Positions 11,901 through 21,872 of a DNA stretch of 25,036 nucleotides are shown here, in pieces (the stretch's first letter is position 1; every line of letters starts with the position of its first letter). The notes under the pieces are model-generated. The model was not told where the DNA came from. It saw only the letters and a list, made by a program, of their open reading frames with translations, and did not search any database. A program made the position numbers and the translations under genes. Where the stretch lies: positions 1 through 25,036 of the forward strand of contig JABYQS010000397.1 in the NCBI GenBank assembly GCA_022592435.1, written 5' to 3'. Source of the stretch: Cerioporus squamosus (Eukaryota > Basidiomycota > Agaricomycetes > Polyporales > Polyporaceae).

Positions 11901-12577
11901 CTACCCCCGCCGCCGCCGCCTCACCGCCTCTGCCGCCTCCTGCACGCCCTCGACGACCTCCGCCCGCCCCTCCGCCGCCGCCGCATCCAGCTCCTGCGTC
12001 CGAGCTTGCACCTGTTCCTGCAGATACTCCTTGCTCCACCGCAGCGCCCGGAGCACACCCCCGATCAAGAACCCCAAAACTGTTGTTCTCCGAACTGCCG
12101 ACATGGGCAGCCGGTCTGCGTCCACGGACAGCCCCATGAGCACACGAACATAGCAGCATGATTCTGTACACGGGAGAGGCACTCACACATCGCGCCGAAC
12201 AGTACCCCCGTCCCGAGCCCCGCAGCCACCTCCCGCACGTCAGCCAGTCCCAGGTGCGTGCAGCCTTCTTCAAGTGCGACCCACCCCGCCGCGGTGAGCC
12301 CCAGCTTCGTGGCGTCCGTGCCAGCAGCCTTCAGGCCTCCGAGCAGGACGCGGTAGTTTTTCGACTTGTTGTAGAGGTACCACCCGCGCACCGTCTTCGG
12401 GGTGCGGTGCGCATTCTCCGCAAGGAACCTCAGCGACGCGGCACGCGACCCCCGGAAGAGACCAATCGTGATGCCAGTTAGGACCGCAGCCCCAGGAAGG
12501 AGGTAGTATCGTCGGGGGAGGTCTATGCGGATGGCATTTTGCTCGTCTTCGACGTTGGCGTTCTCAGCAGAGGACAT
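11901..12577 (-). CDS. Small multi-span membrane protein, probably mitochondrial, unknown function
   Basis: Exons on the minus strand: 12577–12187 and 12115–11901, giving 201 residues, with TAG at 11901–11903. The intron (12116–12186, GTGAGT to CGCAG) joins FGAM to YRLPMSAVRR. The N-terminus is acidic. Four Gly/Ala-rich hydrophobic segments lie near residues 24–41, 89–105, 114–129 and 141–153. The loop between segments 1 and 2 is basic (RTPKTVRGWYLYNKSKNYR). The C-terminal tail (about 155–201) is charged and Ala/Glu-rich, probably helical, and ends in RRRRRG. The layout of four short Gly-rich spans resembles the Tim17/22/23 group, but I see no decisive signature and leave it unnamed. The start at 12577 is the first ATG of the frame. 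It lies on the same strand as SCH9, about 240 bases upstream of that gene. Confidence 0.75.
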
Positions 12578-12785
12578 GGCTTACTGCCACCGCCTGGCCA
12601 CCGCGCTCGCTCAGTACCCTTCTTCTGCTGTGACCTCATTTTGCCATTTTGGGCAATCAGTCTACCGGCCGTTGCTCCGACCGCAAAGCGCACTCCACTG
12701 CAACGGACGCATCCTTTCCGCCCTGCTGAAATCCTGGCAAAATGGTAACGTTGCTTGATTCCGCCAGGTGGGATATTTTACCTTT

Positions 12786-12840
12786 ACGAGACGATAAGCC
12801 TCCAAGGAAAGTCTCGTTTAGGGAGGTTTGGAAGGCTTAT
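12786..12840. repeat. Two interleaved inverted repeats
   Basis: ACGAGAC (12786–12792) pairs with GTCTCGT (12811–12817). ATAAGCCTCCAA (12794–12805) pairs with TTGGAAGGCTTAT (12828–12840) with one bulged base. The order arm a, arm b, arm a', arm b' is the pairing pattern of an H-type pseudoknot if transcribed. No flanking duplication or transposase was seen. Confidence 0.45.
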
Positions 12841-13087
12841 AGACCTATCGCGGCAAGTGTAAGGGGGTTACATGCAATGTCTTAGAGATAGCAAAACTCT
12901 TACTTTCAGCAATCCAATATCTATGCCTTTACTAACCCCGGAAAGGATGCTTTCTTTGCAGTGCTCAGACGGGCGCGAGGACATACTATTAGTTAGTCAA
13001 TTGATATCGTGCGTATACGTGGAGTGATGTAATTTCAGGGAAGCTCAACAGACATGTAACAAACTACTCGAATAAAACTAATAGCAA

Positions 13088-13140
13088 GACGAGGAGCTGG
13101 ACACATGCTCCCAGCCTCCTCGTCCTTGAGCTAACTCAAG
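13088..13140. repeat. Tandem hairpins in intergenic DNA
   Basis: GACGAGGAGCTGG (13088–13100) and CCAGCCTCCTCGTC (13111–13124) form a 13-bp stem with one bulge and a 10-nt loop. Directly after it, CTTGAG-ctaa-CTCAAG (13125–13140) forms a second, perfect 6-bp stem. Two abutting hairpins suggest a structured RNA or a DNA element, but no known RNA family is recognised. Confidence 0.45.
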
Positions 13141-13982
13141 TTGCAGTCTCACGTTACAGCCACCTAAGACTACGATAGCATGCAGGAGTACAAGCAACGC
13201 TTCTGTTGCGGAACGTTCGAGGGCACGAGCTCGGATAGTCAAGCGTTGCTGGAACTTTGGTTATACTTACTGATACTCGGAGCGGAGATAGTCAGGCTTA
13301 CAACCGGTGCTAGAAGAGCCAACACTTCGTCTGCTCCGTCGTAGCAAACGTAGGGATTGCACAGGCAGAGGAGGCGACGCGCACATCTGAAGAATCCCCT
13401 GCTGACCGTAGCGGCCCAGGTGACCCCGCGGTAGCAGTTCGATATGCGTGGTGCAGCGAGAGCGGCATCAGGATGAACAAAAACGCCCGGAAGACAGCCT
13501 CAAACCATCCGAAAGTGCAAGATACGAGCAGACGACTGTGGTGGCGGGGAGCAAGCAAGGACGATGGCCGGGTTGTGGGGAGTTTGTGTGTGTGTTGGTC
13601 TGCTTGCGAGGAGCAAATTTGTTTTCTCTCGTTTTCTCGCATTTGGACTCTGTATGAAGCTGTTTGAACCGTGGCTGAGATGGGACAAACAAGCCTCCGC
13701 CTTCCCGACCGCCATCACAGTCCACCCTCGTCGCTCGATGCTGCTCGTCGCCGTCCTTGAGCCCGCGCGCGCCGCGTCTCCCAGCGAGCGGGGGCGCATG
13801 GCCTGTGCGCCGTTGGGAACCTGCTGACATAAGCATGTTCAGTTCCAGTAGCGCAGAACCCGCCCATTCTCCCCGCCATTGTCCTGCTTCCCCCCGTCTC
13901 GCTCCTCCCCGCCCTCCGCACGCCTTTCTGCGACCCCGCATCGACGCTGTTGACGCACGAAGCTACGAGACACGAAGTTACA

Positions 13983-15251
13983 ATGTCGCAGCCCCCGCCT
14001 ATGGGCGTCATTCCCCCAGAGATGATCCAGCACGGCGCACCCGGGCAGACTCCTCAGCCCGTGAACTACTACTCTGACGCGCACACGACGAGCGACTTGA
14101 CTGGTGGCCTGCCCATCAACCTTGACTCGCTACGCGATGGGCCGCCAGGTAGCAAGCCATTCTACCCATACTCGACTCTGATCCGGTACGCGTCGACGGG
14201 ATGGAGATGCCGCGGCGAAGTTGCTCACTGTTTCTATGGCGGGCTCTAGGTATGCAATCAAGGGCTCTCCCAACCAGAAGTTGCTGCTGGAAGACATCTA
14301 CTATGCCATTGAGTCTCGAGTGCGTTTTTCTTCTGTGGCTGGGCGCGTGCATGTCGCTCACCTATGCTGCAGTTCCCATACTTCCGTACTGCTCCACCTG
14401 GCTGGAAGGTGAGTCTCTGCACCATGACCTCTCATCGTACATTCGTCCCGTCCACAACCTCCTTGGACCATCTACACCACCTACTCGTTCGGAAGGCTCA
14501 TTGCGACCGTCCTGTAGAACTCCGTCCGCCACAACCTCTCCCTCAACCCATGCTTCGAGAAGGTGCCTCGTCCGCTCACGGACCGTGGCAAAGGCTCGTA
14601 CTGGACGGTCAACGACAACGTAGACCCGCGGACCGGCGTACACCGTATCCGCAAGAAGAAGGGCAAGCCCGGCTCGAAGGGCTCTCCGCCCCTCGACTCT
14701 GAAGATATTGACTATCACCCTGGCGCGGATCAACAGCCAACCTTCGACCCCAGCGCACAGTTCGTGCCTCCCCCGCAAATGCCTGCAGAGGCGGGCCCGA
14801 GCCGCCAAGCTCCACCGCCGCCGCCGCCTCCACCGTTCCCCGGACCATATCAGTACGCCCCCTTTTCATCCGTGCCCTTCGCCTCCCTCGTTACTTACGC
14901 GTTCGCGCCCCCCGCAGATTCGACCCCGCCTTCCCAGGCATGATCCCGTTCCTGCGGCCCGACGAGCTCGAGGTGGACGACCAGGGCGCGATCAACTGGC
15001 ACGCGCTCTGGCGGAAGGAGCTCTCGCAGCTGCAGCAGGCGACGGAGGAGCAGGAGAAGTCGGGCGCGGACCAGGACTGGTACCGCACGATGCTCCTGCG
15101 GGTGCGCATGGGCATGTTCGCGCCGCTGAACATGCCCCAGCCGGGGCCCGAGGCGCCGCTGCCGCCCCCGCCGCATGCGATGCCGGGGCCGCCCCCGAAC
15201 CCGGGCGAGGTCCAGATACCGGTGCAGGTGCCCATGCAGGAGCAGCATTGA
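13983..15251 (+). CDS. Forkhead (FOX) transcription factor
   Basis: Sequence-specific DNA-binding protein of the forkhead class, expected in the nucleus. Exons: 13983–14185, 14250–14319, 14373–14408, 14518–14852 and 14918–15251, giving 325 residues. The forkhead domain covers about residues 56–137: [38 protein letters not shown], the recognition helix [13 protein letters not shown] (101–113) and [11 protein letters not shown]. Three introns fall inside the domain, one leaving a 36-nt exon. A basic stretch ([15 protein letters not shown]) follows, a likely nuclear localisation signal, then Pro-rich tracts including PPPPPPPPF. The C-terminal part ([25 protein letters not shown]) looks like a conserved amphipathic region. 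I chose the ATG at 13983 (context ACAATGT); an in-frame ATG at 13950 would add 11 residues. It is a short FOX protein without an FHA domain, so it is not an Fkh1/Fkh2 type. Confidence 0.93.
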
Positions 15252-15678
15252 TCCGGCGAGGTCTGGTTGTGCTTGCTGACGAGTGTCGGTGCGGTTCGCG
15301 TTGGGGTGGCGGCAGTTGGGCTGGGTGCGGAGAGTCTGCCTGCAGCTGGAGAGGTGATGGGCTTGTCTTTTTCGTGCTGCCGTGGTCTTGGGATCTTGTT
15401 GGGATCGTGGTTTCGGTGATTCCTGTGTTGTATCTTATTACCAGTCCTCTTCGCTTGTAATTAGTTGCCTTTCGGACATCTCACTTCTGTGCTGATCTCT
15501 CCGGATATTTTGTGTGACCGCGTTCTCGGCGCTATGTATCGTCATCGACAAACAGTTAACGTTGAACTGCAAGCGTCTATCGCCAGGATGTGGCTTGTTC
15601 GCAAACCACCTTGATGATTGCTCACGAACGACGTTCGACAAGACGCGAGCAGTCTGAGAGCAAACCTCTGTCGCTGCC
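15252..15678. other. Intergenic region between the forkhead gene and MED18
   Basis: About 0.43 kb with two genes in the same direction. I see only probable 3' untranslated sequence of the forkhead gene (T-rich around 15360–15460) and the start region of MED18. No open frame has recognisable features. Confidence 0.5.
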
Positions 15679-16576
15679 ATGACGTCCCATGCGTACGAAG
15701 TTGCGCTCTTTGGCGAATTCTTCGCGAAGGATCTCCCGGGTTGGTGCTTCGCTGCTGCAGTGATCCGCCTAGTACTGACTGAACCTCCTTGGGACGACCA
15801 AACCACGCAGCCATCCTGAACCGCCTCACGCTCCACAGCGAGTCTGCGCACCAGATGCACGCTCGGGAGATCGTGTTCGAGCCGTTCGACGCGCAGAACC
15901 AGCGGGATGCTGGGACGGAGCCGATCTTGCTCCGCGCGCGGAAGGAGCTGCTCGACCCCGACTCAAAGTGGTGAGTGAACGGGCTCAGGCTTCAATCGAG
16001 AGCATCAGTACGCTGACATCAAGCACCCAGGATCCTGTACTCGTATCTGAAGCCGGAGTCTGTCCGGGTGCATCCTGAGGCGACGGTCCGCCCGTGGGCG
16101 ACGTGTCAGATCGTCGGGGATGCGCTGACGTTCGCGTCTGCGCTTGGGTACATGTACGTTTTCCTCCCTTGGCCTGGGATGCACATGTGGCTCTTACGCA
16201 CGCAAGAGTATGCTCTGCGCCGCCGAGGCTGACGGTGCTCCTCGTAGATGGCGCTCCCAGATATATAAACGCGGCTACGTCTTCAGGCGGGGCAACCTCG
16301 TCATCCAGATGTTCCAGCAGGAGCACGTACGTCGCTTTCCCTTTGAACCCCTGGTCCGCAGTAGGTGCTCACAGCGAGCGTTTCTTCCAAAAGGCCGACG
16401 CGAAGACCGGGAAACCGATGCCGGCACACGTGGACACGCTGTGGGAGGTGGAGGTGAAGACCGCGGCCCCGGTCAGGAATACGCAGGAGACGCCGCTCAG
16501 CCAGTCGTTGGATGCGGTGTTGGACGTCCAGCTGCTCATGAAGGGGTTGCTGGACCTGCGGCGGCAGGACGTCTGA
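15679..16576 (+). CDS. MED18: Mediator complex subunit 18
   Basis: Head-module subunit of the RNA polymerase II Mediator (Srb5/Med18 family), a nuclear beta-barrel protein that partners Med20. Exons: 15679–15739, 15811–15970, 16031–16153, 16248–16326 and 16394–16576, giving 201 residues. Features visible in order: YEVALFGEFFAKDL; LNRLTLHSESAHQMHAREIVFEPF; LRARKEL; SYLKPESVRVHPEATVRPWATCQIVG; RSQIYKRGYVFRRGNLVIQMFQQEH; and HVDTLWEVEVKTAAPV, then LLMKGLLDLRRQDV at the end. The four upstream exons join cleanly. For the last intron the frame allows an acceptor after CCAAAAG (16393) or CAGCGAG (16378). I prefer 16393 because it gives QQEH-ADAKTGKPMPAH. The gene converges on the monooxygenase gene, with 130 bases between the stops. 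Confidence 0.82.
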
Positions 16577-16706
16577 ACGGTCTCGGGTTTCGATATCCAA
16601 ATCGTCTATACAGTACGCAGCCGACATCATGCGGGACGAGGAGCCTGAATTCTGTGATACAACGGCGTCGCGACTCAATTTCGTACGCCATAGGAACGGG
16701 AGGAAG

Positions 16707-18939
16707 CTAGCACTTGGACAGCAGCTCAGCGCTCTCAACATCCACAGCTCCATCTCGACGACCATTGTGCTTGAGTAGGCCTAGTTGTATTGCCTTGATT
16801 TGCAGGGCCTAACATGCATGTCAGCGACAGAGTACTCTAATTTGTTATCACTCGGCCGTGGCTCACCAACGATTTCGACATAGTACGAGAATGGTGGAAG
16901 TCCCCAGTCGCGAACCAAAGCTGTTCGATAGCCACGGTCAGCACGCAACAGGGACCACATCACGTCAAACGGCACGTACTCCCGGGTGTCCGCAGGGCCG
17001 GTAGCTGCCTTTTAGTTCGCCCTCTTCGTCCAAGCCGGGGAAGACGTCTTCGGTCTGTTTGATTACGTCCTCGCCCATGACTTCCTTTGTCACCTCTCGA
17101 ATGTACCTGTAGCCGGTTCTGTAGGCGCAAAGTCGTGTGAACATCCGGGATGCAGAGAATATGGATGTGGGTGGTCGGTACGTACGCAAACACAACGACG
17201 TCTGCGTGTATCTCCGAGCCATCGTCGAAGACGACGCCCTGCTCCGTGAATCGGTGTGGTGAGATCCCATTGCGCACTTTGACTCGTCCGTCAGCGATCA
17301 TCTCTGCTGCTTCCCCTTTGTCGGTCCCTGCTAGAGATTAGGCGATGCGTATCGAAAGCAACTATAGGACGTACAATATCCTGTCCGTTGGGTAAGTTCT
17401 CAGCGAGTGAGCAGACATGTGAGTAGCGCACCTCCAGCTCTCTCGAGGTATAAGACGTACAGTCCTTGTCCCTCGGGTCCAAGGTGGACCTTGACACCCG
17501 CGTTGCGTAGTTTCTCGTGCATCTCCTTATGGTACTCCCTGGCTTCAGGTTCTGCAGCGATCATGAGACGCTTGAACAGCCTGAACGGCATTGCCAGCGC
17601 TCTAAAGTCGGACACTTCGGTCGGAACGTTGTCTGGGAACGCTCCGCCGATCACCCGAAGCTGGTAGGTCCGAGAGACGGCGCATGTAATGGACCGCTGG
17701 ATCATCGTGACGGAGTCTGCTCCATGGTAGACGAGGTCCTGACAGATGTCCATAGCGCTGTTGCCCGCGCCGACGACGACGACACGTTTGCCAGTGTAAG
17801 CTGCGCCGCCGGGAAAGCGACTCGAATGCATCACTTTTCCCGGGAAGCGCTCCATATTGAGGACCGCTGGAATGTTAGGCCTTCCAGAGGTCCCGGTGGC
17901 TAGGACGATGTGTGCCGGTCGGAGCTTAACCTCGACACCGTCCCGGACGACTGTGACGTCCCAGGTCTGCGACTCCGGATTATACGTGGGCGGCTGCTTG
18001 AACTCCGACTTCGTCCAAACGACAAGATCTTGTATGAACGCGTAGTGCTCGATCCAGTCTGCAAGCTTGCTACCAGTGGTGAACTGCGGCCAGTTTGCGG
18101 GGTAGGGCTGATAGAGGACTAGGGGACGCAGCAGACAGGAAGTGATCCAGCCACATGGATGCACAGCAGGCCAGTCTTACAGGTGTGATGTCCCTTCGGG
18201 GTATGAAGAACGAGAGACGGGTACCGCTTCCTCCAAACGTCGCCAATCCGGGCGTCGCGCTCGATCACCAACGTCGGTATCTGCATCTGCTTGAATCTAG
18301 CAGCGACCTGAAGGCCCGTCTGCGCACCGCCGACTACGCACGAGGATGGTCAGTGTATGGAAGGATGCATCGAAGTGGAGGACTAGTACCTATCAGTACA
18401 TGTGGATTACTCTCGACCTCCTGCTGCCAATTCTTGAATTCGCTCCGCAAGTCCTTGGTGGGGATGGCAACGTTCGGATTCCCGGCAAGGTCGTCTTCGA
18501 ACGGCATAGTGCTGAGTTCCTCATGGCCCACGAGATCGCTGAGCTCGGTGAGGAGAGTGAGTGCCTTGTAGATGCCGTCGGTGTCGCGAAGAAGCCGAAC
18601 GTAGCCGCGGGCGTGGCCGTGACGACAGTCGAACGTGAAGGCAAACTCGATACCGACGGCTTGCACCTGCGCCCAGTTGTAGACCCGAGGAGCAAGGTCC
18701 GTCCTCTCGATCAGATAAACGTCGACGATGTCGGCTTTGGTGAAAGAGTTCGACTGGAGGTAGGAAGCGATTGTCTCGCGCCCCTCCAGGGACCGGATAT
18801 CCCATGAGAAGACGAGTACATCGCGCAGCCAGCCGTCATGAAGGAGCAAGTCTGTAATGCTGGATATGACTGTGCCCTTAAGTGCAGCCGTGAAGCGAGA
18901 GAGCCAATCTGACGCAAGGAAGTGGGGATCGAGTGCCAT
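16707..18939 (-). CDS. Flavin-containing monooxygenase A with N-terminal NTF2-like region
   Basis: FAD- and NADPH-dependent monooxygenase of the FMO/YUCCA-like group; the substrate cannot be told from sequence. Exons on the minus strand: 18939–18390, 18333–18181, 18118–17432, 17380–17375, 17327–17186, 17118–16980, 16920–16867 and 16808–16707, giving 610 residues. Residues 1–165 resemble an NTF2/SnoaL-like fold, common in basidiomycete FMOs (DGWLRDVLVFSWDIRSLEG, FTFDCRHGHARGYVRLLRD). The FAD site is IVGGAQTG (183–190), with Ala where the third Gly of GxGxxG is usual. The FMO fingerprint is FPGKVMHSS (326–334), the NADPH site VVVVGAGNSAMD (around 351–356), and the late motif FATGYR near 512–517. 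Exon 4 is only 6 nt (GATATT) and supplies GYW. The C-terminus reads LWFATGDFHHSR, then LALQIKAIQLGLL. It forms a tandem pair with monooxygenase B, with the same exon order and phases. Confidence 0.88.
17375..17380 (-). other. 6-nt micro-exon of monooxygenase A
   Basis: GATATT, flanked by GGACAG upstream and GTACGT downstream on the minus strand. Splicing G|GATATT|GG gives Gly-Tyr-Trp (464–466) and restores frame into TDKGEAAEMIADG. Skipping it would remove two codons without a frameshift. The matching micro-exon in the neighbouring paralogue makes the call strong. Confidence 0.82.
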
Positions 18940-19717
18940 AGTGTTGTGGGCGGCGGGGGAGGCGAGGGAAGGATTCGTGTTCTGGAGTCTGGAGTCCCTG
19001 CTATAAACCAGCGGGGCATGGACAAGGTTCGTACCTCACGGAAACTCAAACCGCCCAGGTAGCAAGCTCATTGCCGTATAGCACTGCAGCGTATCTTACA
19101 AGGGTCCGGGCGTGGTATCTCCCTTTGCCCTGTGGCCGATCGGCATGCTGGCGAGCTTCCTTGCATCGCGCAAACACCGGAGTGTGCACCACGTTCTGGA
19201 GGATTCGTCAAGGGCCAGATCTGCAGCTGGGTAGCTGAATCTGTTGAAGCTAGGGGGGACGGTTACTATCCGCGGCAGAACCACATACTAGTACGGCACT
19301 TGAACAGTAGTGTAGGACCGCTGCTTGCCCATGCGGATAGGGCATGGGCGGCAATGGATGAGAAGGGTTCTTTGCATTTCGGTTCGCGGCCGCTCATCGG
19401 AGACTGTTACGTCCATCAGACTCGAGTATAAGGGAGGGTGCGAGGAAGACGTACCCGGGGGAAGCACTTAATGGCTGCCAGATCGTGGCTGGTATGTAGA
19501 GCTGTCCCAGGATCAGTACCATGCGTTCGGTGACGGGTACCGCGGCCTTAGAACTATAAGCCATTGGCCCGGGTAAGTCTCTGCTTCTTCCGATCTAGTT
19601 TGATCTAGTGCAGAGTTTGTCGAGTTAGGCAATACCGTGTTTATGCGATCAAGTATGGTATGTATTAGTGACCACCCATACATCGATGCGATTACAGACC
19701 GAGATCTAGTGGCAGCC
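18940..19717. other. Intergenic region between the two monooxygenase genes
   Basis: About 0.78 kb, upstream of monooxygenase A and downstream of monooxygenase B. A short direct repeat GATCTAGT-TT-GATCTAGT lies near 19592–19609. I found no leftover monooxygenase exon and no other gene. Open frames at 19096–19431 have no family motifs. Confidence 0.5.
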
Positions 19718-21872
19718 TCAGCTCGTCGGCATCATTGCAGATCGACGTCCGTCGTGCTGGAGGAGGCCGAGTTGTATTGCCTTGAGTTGCCGAGCCTGTG
19801 TAGCCCTTTAGCTCTCTGGTATCCCGTCGTTTGACGCATCACAACAACATACCAATGGCTTCGACATGAATCTCGATACGAAGAAATCACCCGTCGCAAA
19901 CCAAAGCTACGCAAGCATACCCGTTGTGATCAGATAGCACGTTAAGGGTCATGAGCAGACATACCCCAGGTTGGCCACATGGCCGATAGCTCCCATCGAG
20001 CTCCCCTTCTTCGTCCAGACCGTAGACCTCCTCGATTTGTGACACAACTTCGTCGCCCAACAGTTCTTTGTTCGACTCTCTCATGGTGACATATCCGGTC
20101 CTGAGTGGCAACGTTATGCTGAGTCAGAGAGAGAGAAAGAACTAGGAGTACTCACGCAAAGATAACGACGTCGGCTTGTACGTGAGTGCCGTCGTCTAAC
20201 ACAAGACCTCGCTTAGTGAATCGCTGCAGGGAGACACCGCTCCTTACAGCGATGCGTCCGTCCGCAATTATGTCGGCACCACCCTTATCGATCCCTGCGG
20301 CAAAGTTTCAATTACGAACACCAGGCGAAAGAATTCGTGACTTTACAGTAGCCTGTAGGTGCACTATTAGCACAGTCGTACACAGTGCTATAGATGGGTA
20401 GGTACAGAACATACCTCCGTTACGCGTCAACTTGACGAGGAGGTGGAGCCAATGCCCTTCAGGGCCGATGTCTGCCTTGAAACCGCCCCTTCGCAGCTTC
20501 TCATGCAGCTCCTTCTGCGCGTCGAGCGCGGTCTGCTGGTCCGCAACCATGAGCTTCCTCAGGAGGCCAGGGGGAAACGACGACCATTTGAAGTCTGCGA
20601 TCTCCAGAGGAACGCTCTCGGGAAAGCCAGCTCTCAGCATATCGCTGACGTAGTCGCGGGACAGAACCGACGTAGGAGAGCGCTGGATCATGGTCACCGA
20701 GCGTGCACCATGGAGAACGAGATCCTCGCAGACGTCGATGGAACTCCCGCCAGCACCGACAACGACAACGCGCTGTCCGACGTATGAACCGCAGGAACCA
20801 CCGGAATACTGCTCTGTGTGCAAGATCCGTCCGGAGAACGTCTCCACCTTGGGGATGGCGGGGATCTGCGGCCTTCCCAAGGGGCCCGTGGCGAGAACCA
20901 GGTGAGCGGGGCGTAGTCTGACCTCGGTCTCGTCCCGGATAACAGTAACCTCCCAAACGCCATATTCGCGCCGGTACGAAGGTTGGCCTTGGATGACCGA
21001 GCTCGTCCACACGTCCAGCCTTTGCGTGTACGCGTAGTGCTCCAACCAGTCCGCGAGCTTGTCGCCTGGCGTAAACTCGGGCCAGTCAGCCGGGAATGAC
21101 TGGTATAGGACTATGGTAACAAGCAGACTACGTGAGCTCGGGCACGACCACTTGACGAAGGAACCTACAGCTATGATGTCGCTTGATCGTATGAAGCGTC
21201 AAAGATGGGTAGCGGTTCCTCCAAACGTCACCAACCCTGGCGTTCCGTTCTATTACTACAGACGAGATTTGCATGCGCTTGAAGCGCGCAGCGAGCTGGA
21301 GTCCTGTCTGCGCAGCTCCGACTGTGGGAGCGTGTGAGACAGAGGGTCGCCGCAGTGTCGCTGCAAGGTAACATGGCTGACTCACCGATGAGCACATACG
21401 GGTCGCATGCAGTAATCGCACTGCTGGGTTCGTTAAGAAGGACACGCGCCTCTTCGTGACCGCGCAAGTCCGCCAGCTCCGTCATGACGGTGATCGCTCT
21501 GTACGCGCCATCGACGTCGCGGAGAAGGCGTGCATTACCCCGTCCTTGACCGTTGCGGCATGAGAAGCTGAATGTGAGCTCGACGCCCGTCGCTCGAGTA
21601 TGAAGTATTGCGAATGCTCGAGGGGCTAGCTCCGCGACGTCAGTCACCAAGCGTATGTCGGTCACTCCAGCGGCGGTAAGAGTGCCCGAGAGGTATTGTG
21701 AGATCTTATGCGGTCCCTCTAGAGATCTGATGTCCCAGCTGAAGACGAGGAGGTCTCGAAGCCAGCCAGTAGGCAGGAAGAGGGATGTGAAGGCTTCAAT
21801 GTTCCCGTTGCACAACGAGGACGAGCAGGAGGAGAGCCAAGCTACAGCGACAGTGTGAGCGTCGGTAGTCAT
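19718..21872 (-). CDS. Flavin-containing monooxygenase B with N-terminal NTF2-like region
   Basis: Paralogue of monooxygenase A. Exons on the minus strand: 21872–21386, 21321–21169, 21110–20415, 20352–20347, 20294–20156, 20100–19965, 19906–19853 and 19795–19718, giving 582 residues. Exons 2 (153 nt), 4 (6 nt) and 7 (54 nt) have the same lengths as in A, and every intron phase agrees. The N-terminal region (GWLRDLLVFSWDIRSLEG, FSFSCRNGQGRGNARLLRD) is shorter by about 21 residues. The FAD site is IVGAAQTG (162–169), again with Ala at the third Gly. The fingerprint FSGRILHTE (305–313) and NADPH site VVVVGAGGSSID (around 332–337) are present, as is FATGYV near 493–498. The C-terminus (LWFATGDFFVSRFMSKPL, then LKAIQLGLLQHDGRR) parallels A but is eight residues shorter. 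It should be an active enzyme; the substrate is unknown. Confidence 0.88.
20347..20352 (-). other. 6-nt micro-exon of monooxygenase B
   Basis: GCTACT between CCTACAG and GTAAAG on the minus strand. Splicing G|GCTACT|GG encodes Gly-Tyr-Trp (446–448) and continues as IDKGGADIIADG. Same size, phase and encoded residues as the micro-exon in monooxygenase A. Confidence 0.85.

Larger units (their letters stand above)
12578..13982. other. 1.4 kb divergent intergenic region with inverted repeats
   Basis: Lies between the starts of the membrane-protein gene (−) and the forkhead gene (+), so it should carry both promoters. It is AT-richer than the flanking genes at 12.75–13.1 kb. Open frames at 13310–13941 on both strands lack family motifs and splice logic and are not called. 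Inverted repeats inside it are listed separately. Confidence 0.5.

Noticed and set aside
13310..13941. Open frames on both strands upstream of the forkhead gene
   Set aside because: No motifs, no consistent splice sites, and composition like promoter DNA.
14708..15460. 250-codon plus-strand open frame
   Set aside because: Overlaps the last forkhead exons in another frame; Ala/Gly/Arg-rich shadow.
18710..18718. ATCAGATAA GATA-type motif
   Set aside because: Lies within the first coding exon of monooxygenase A, where it encodes part of the protein; taken as chance.
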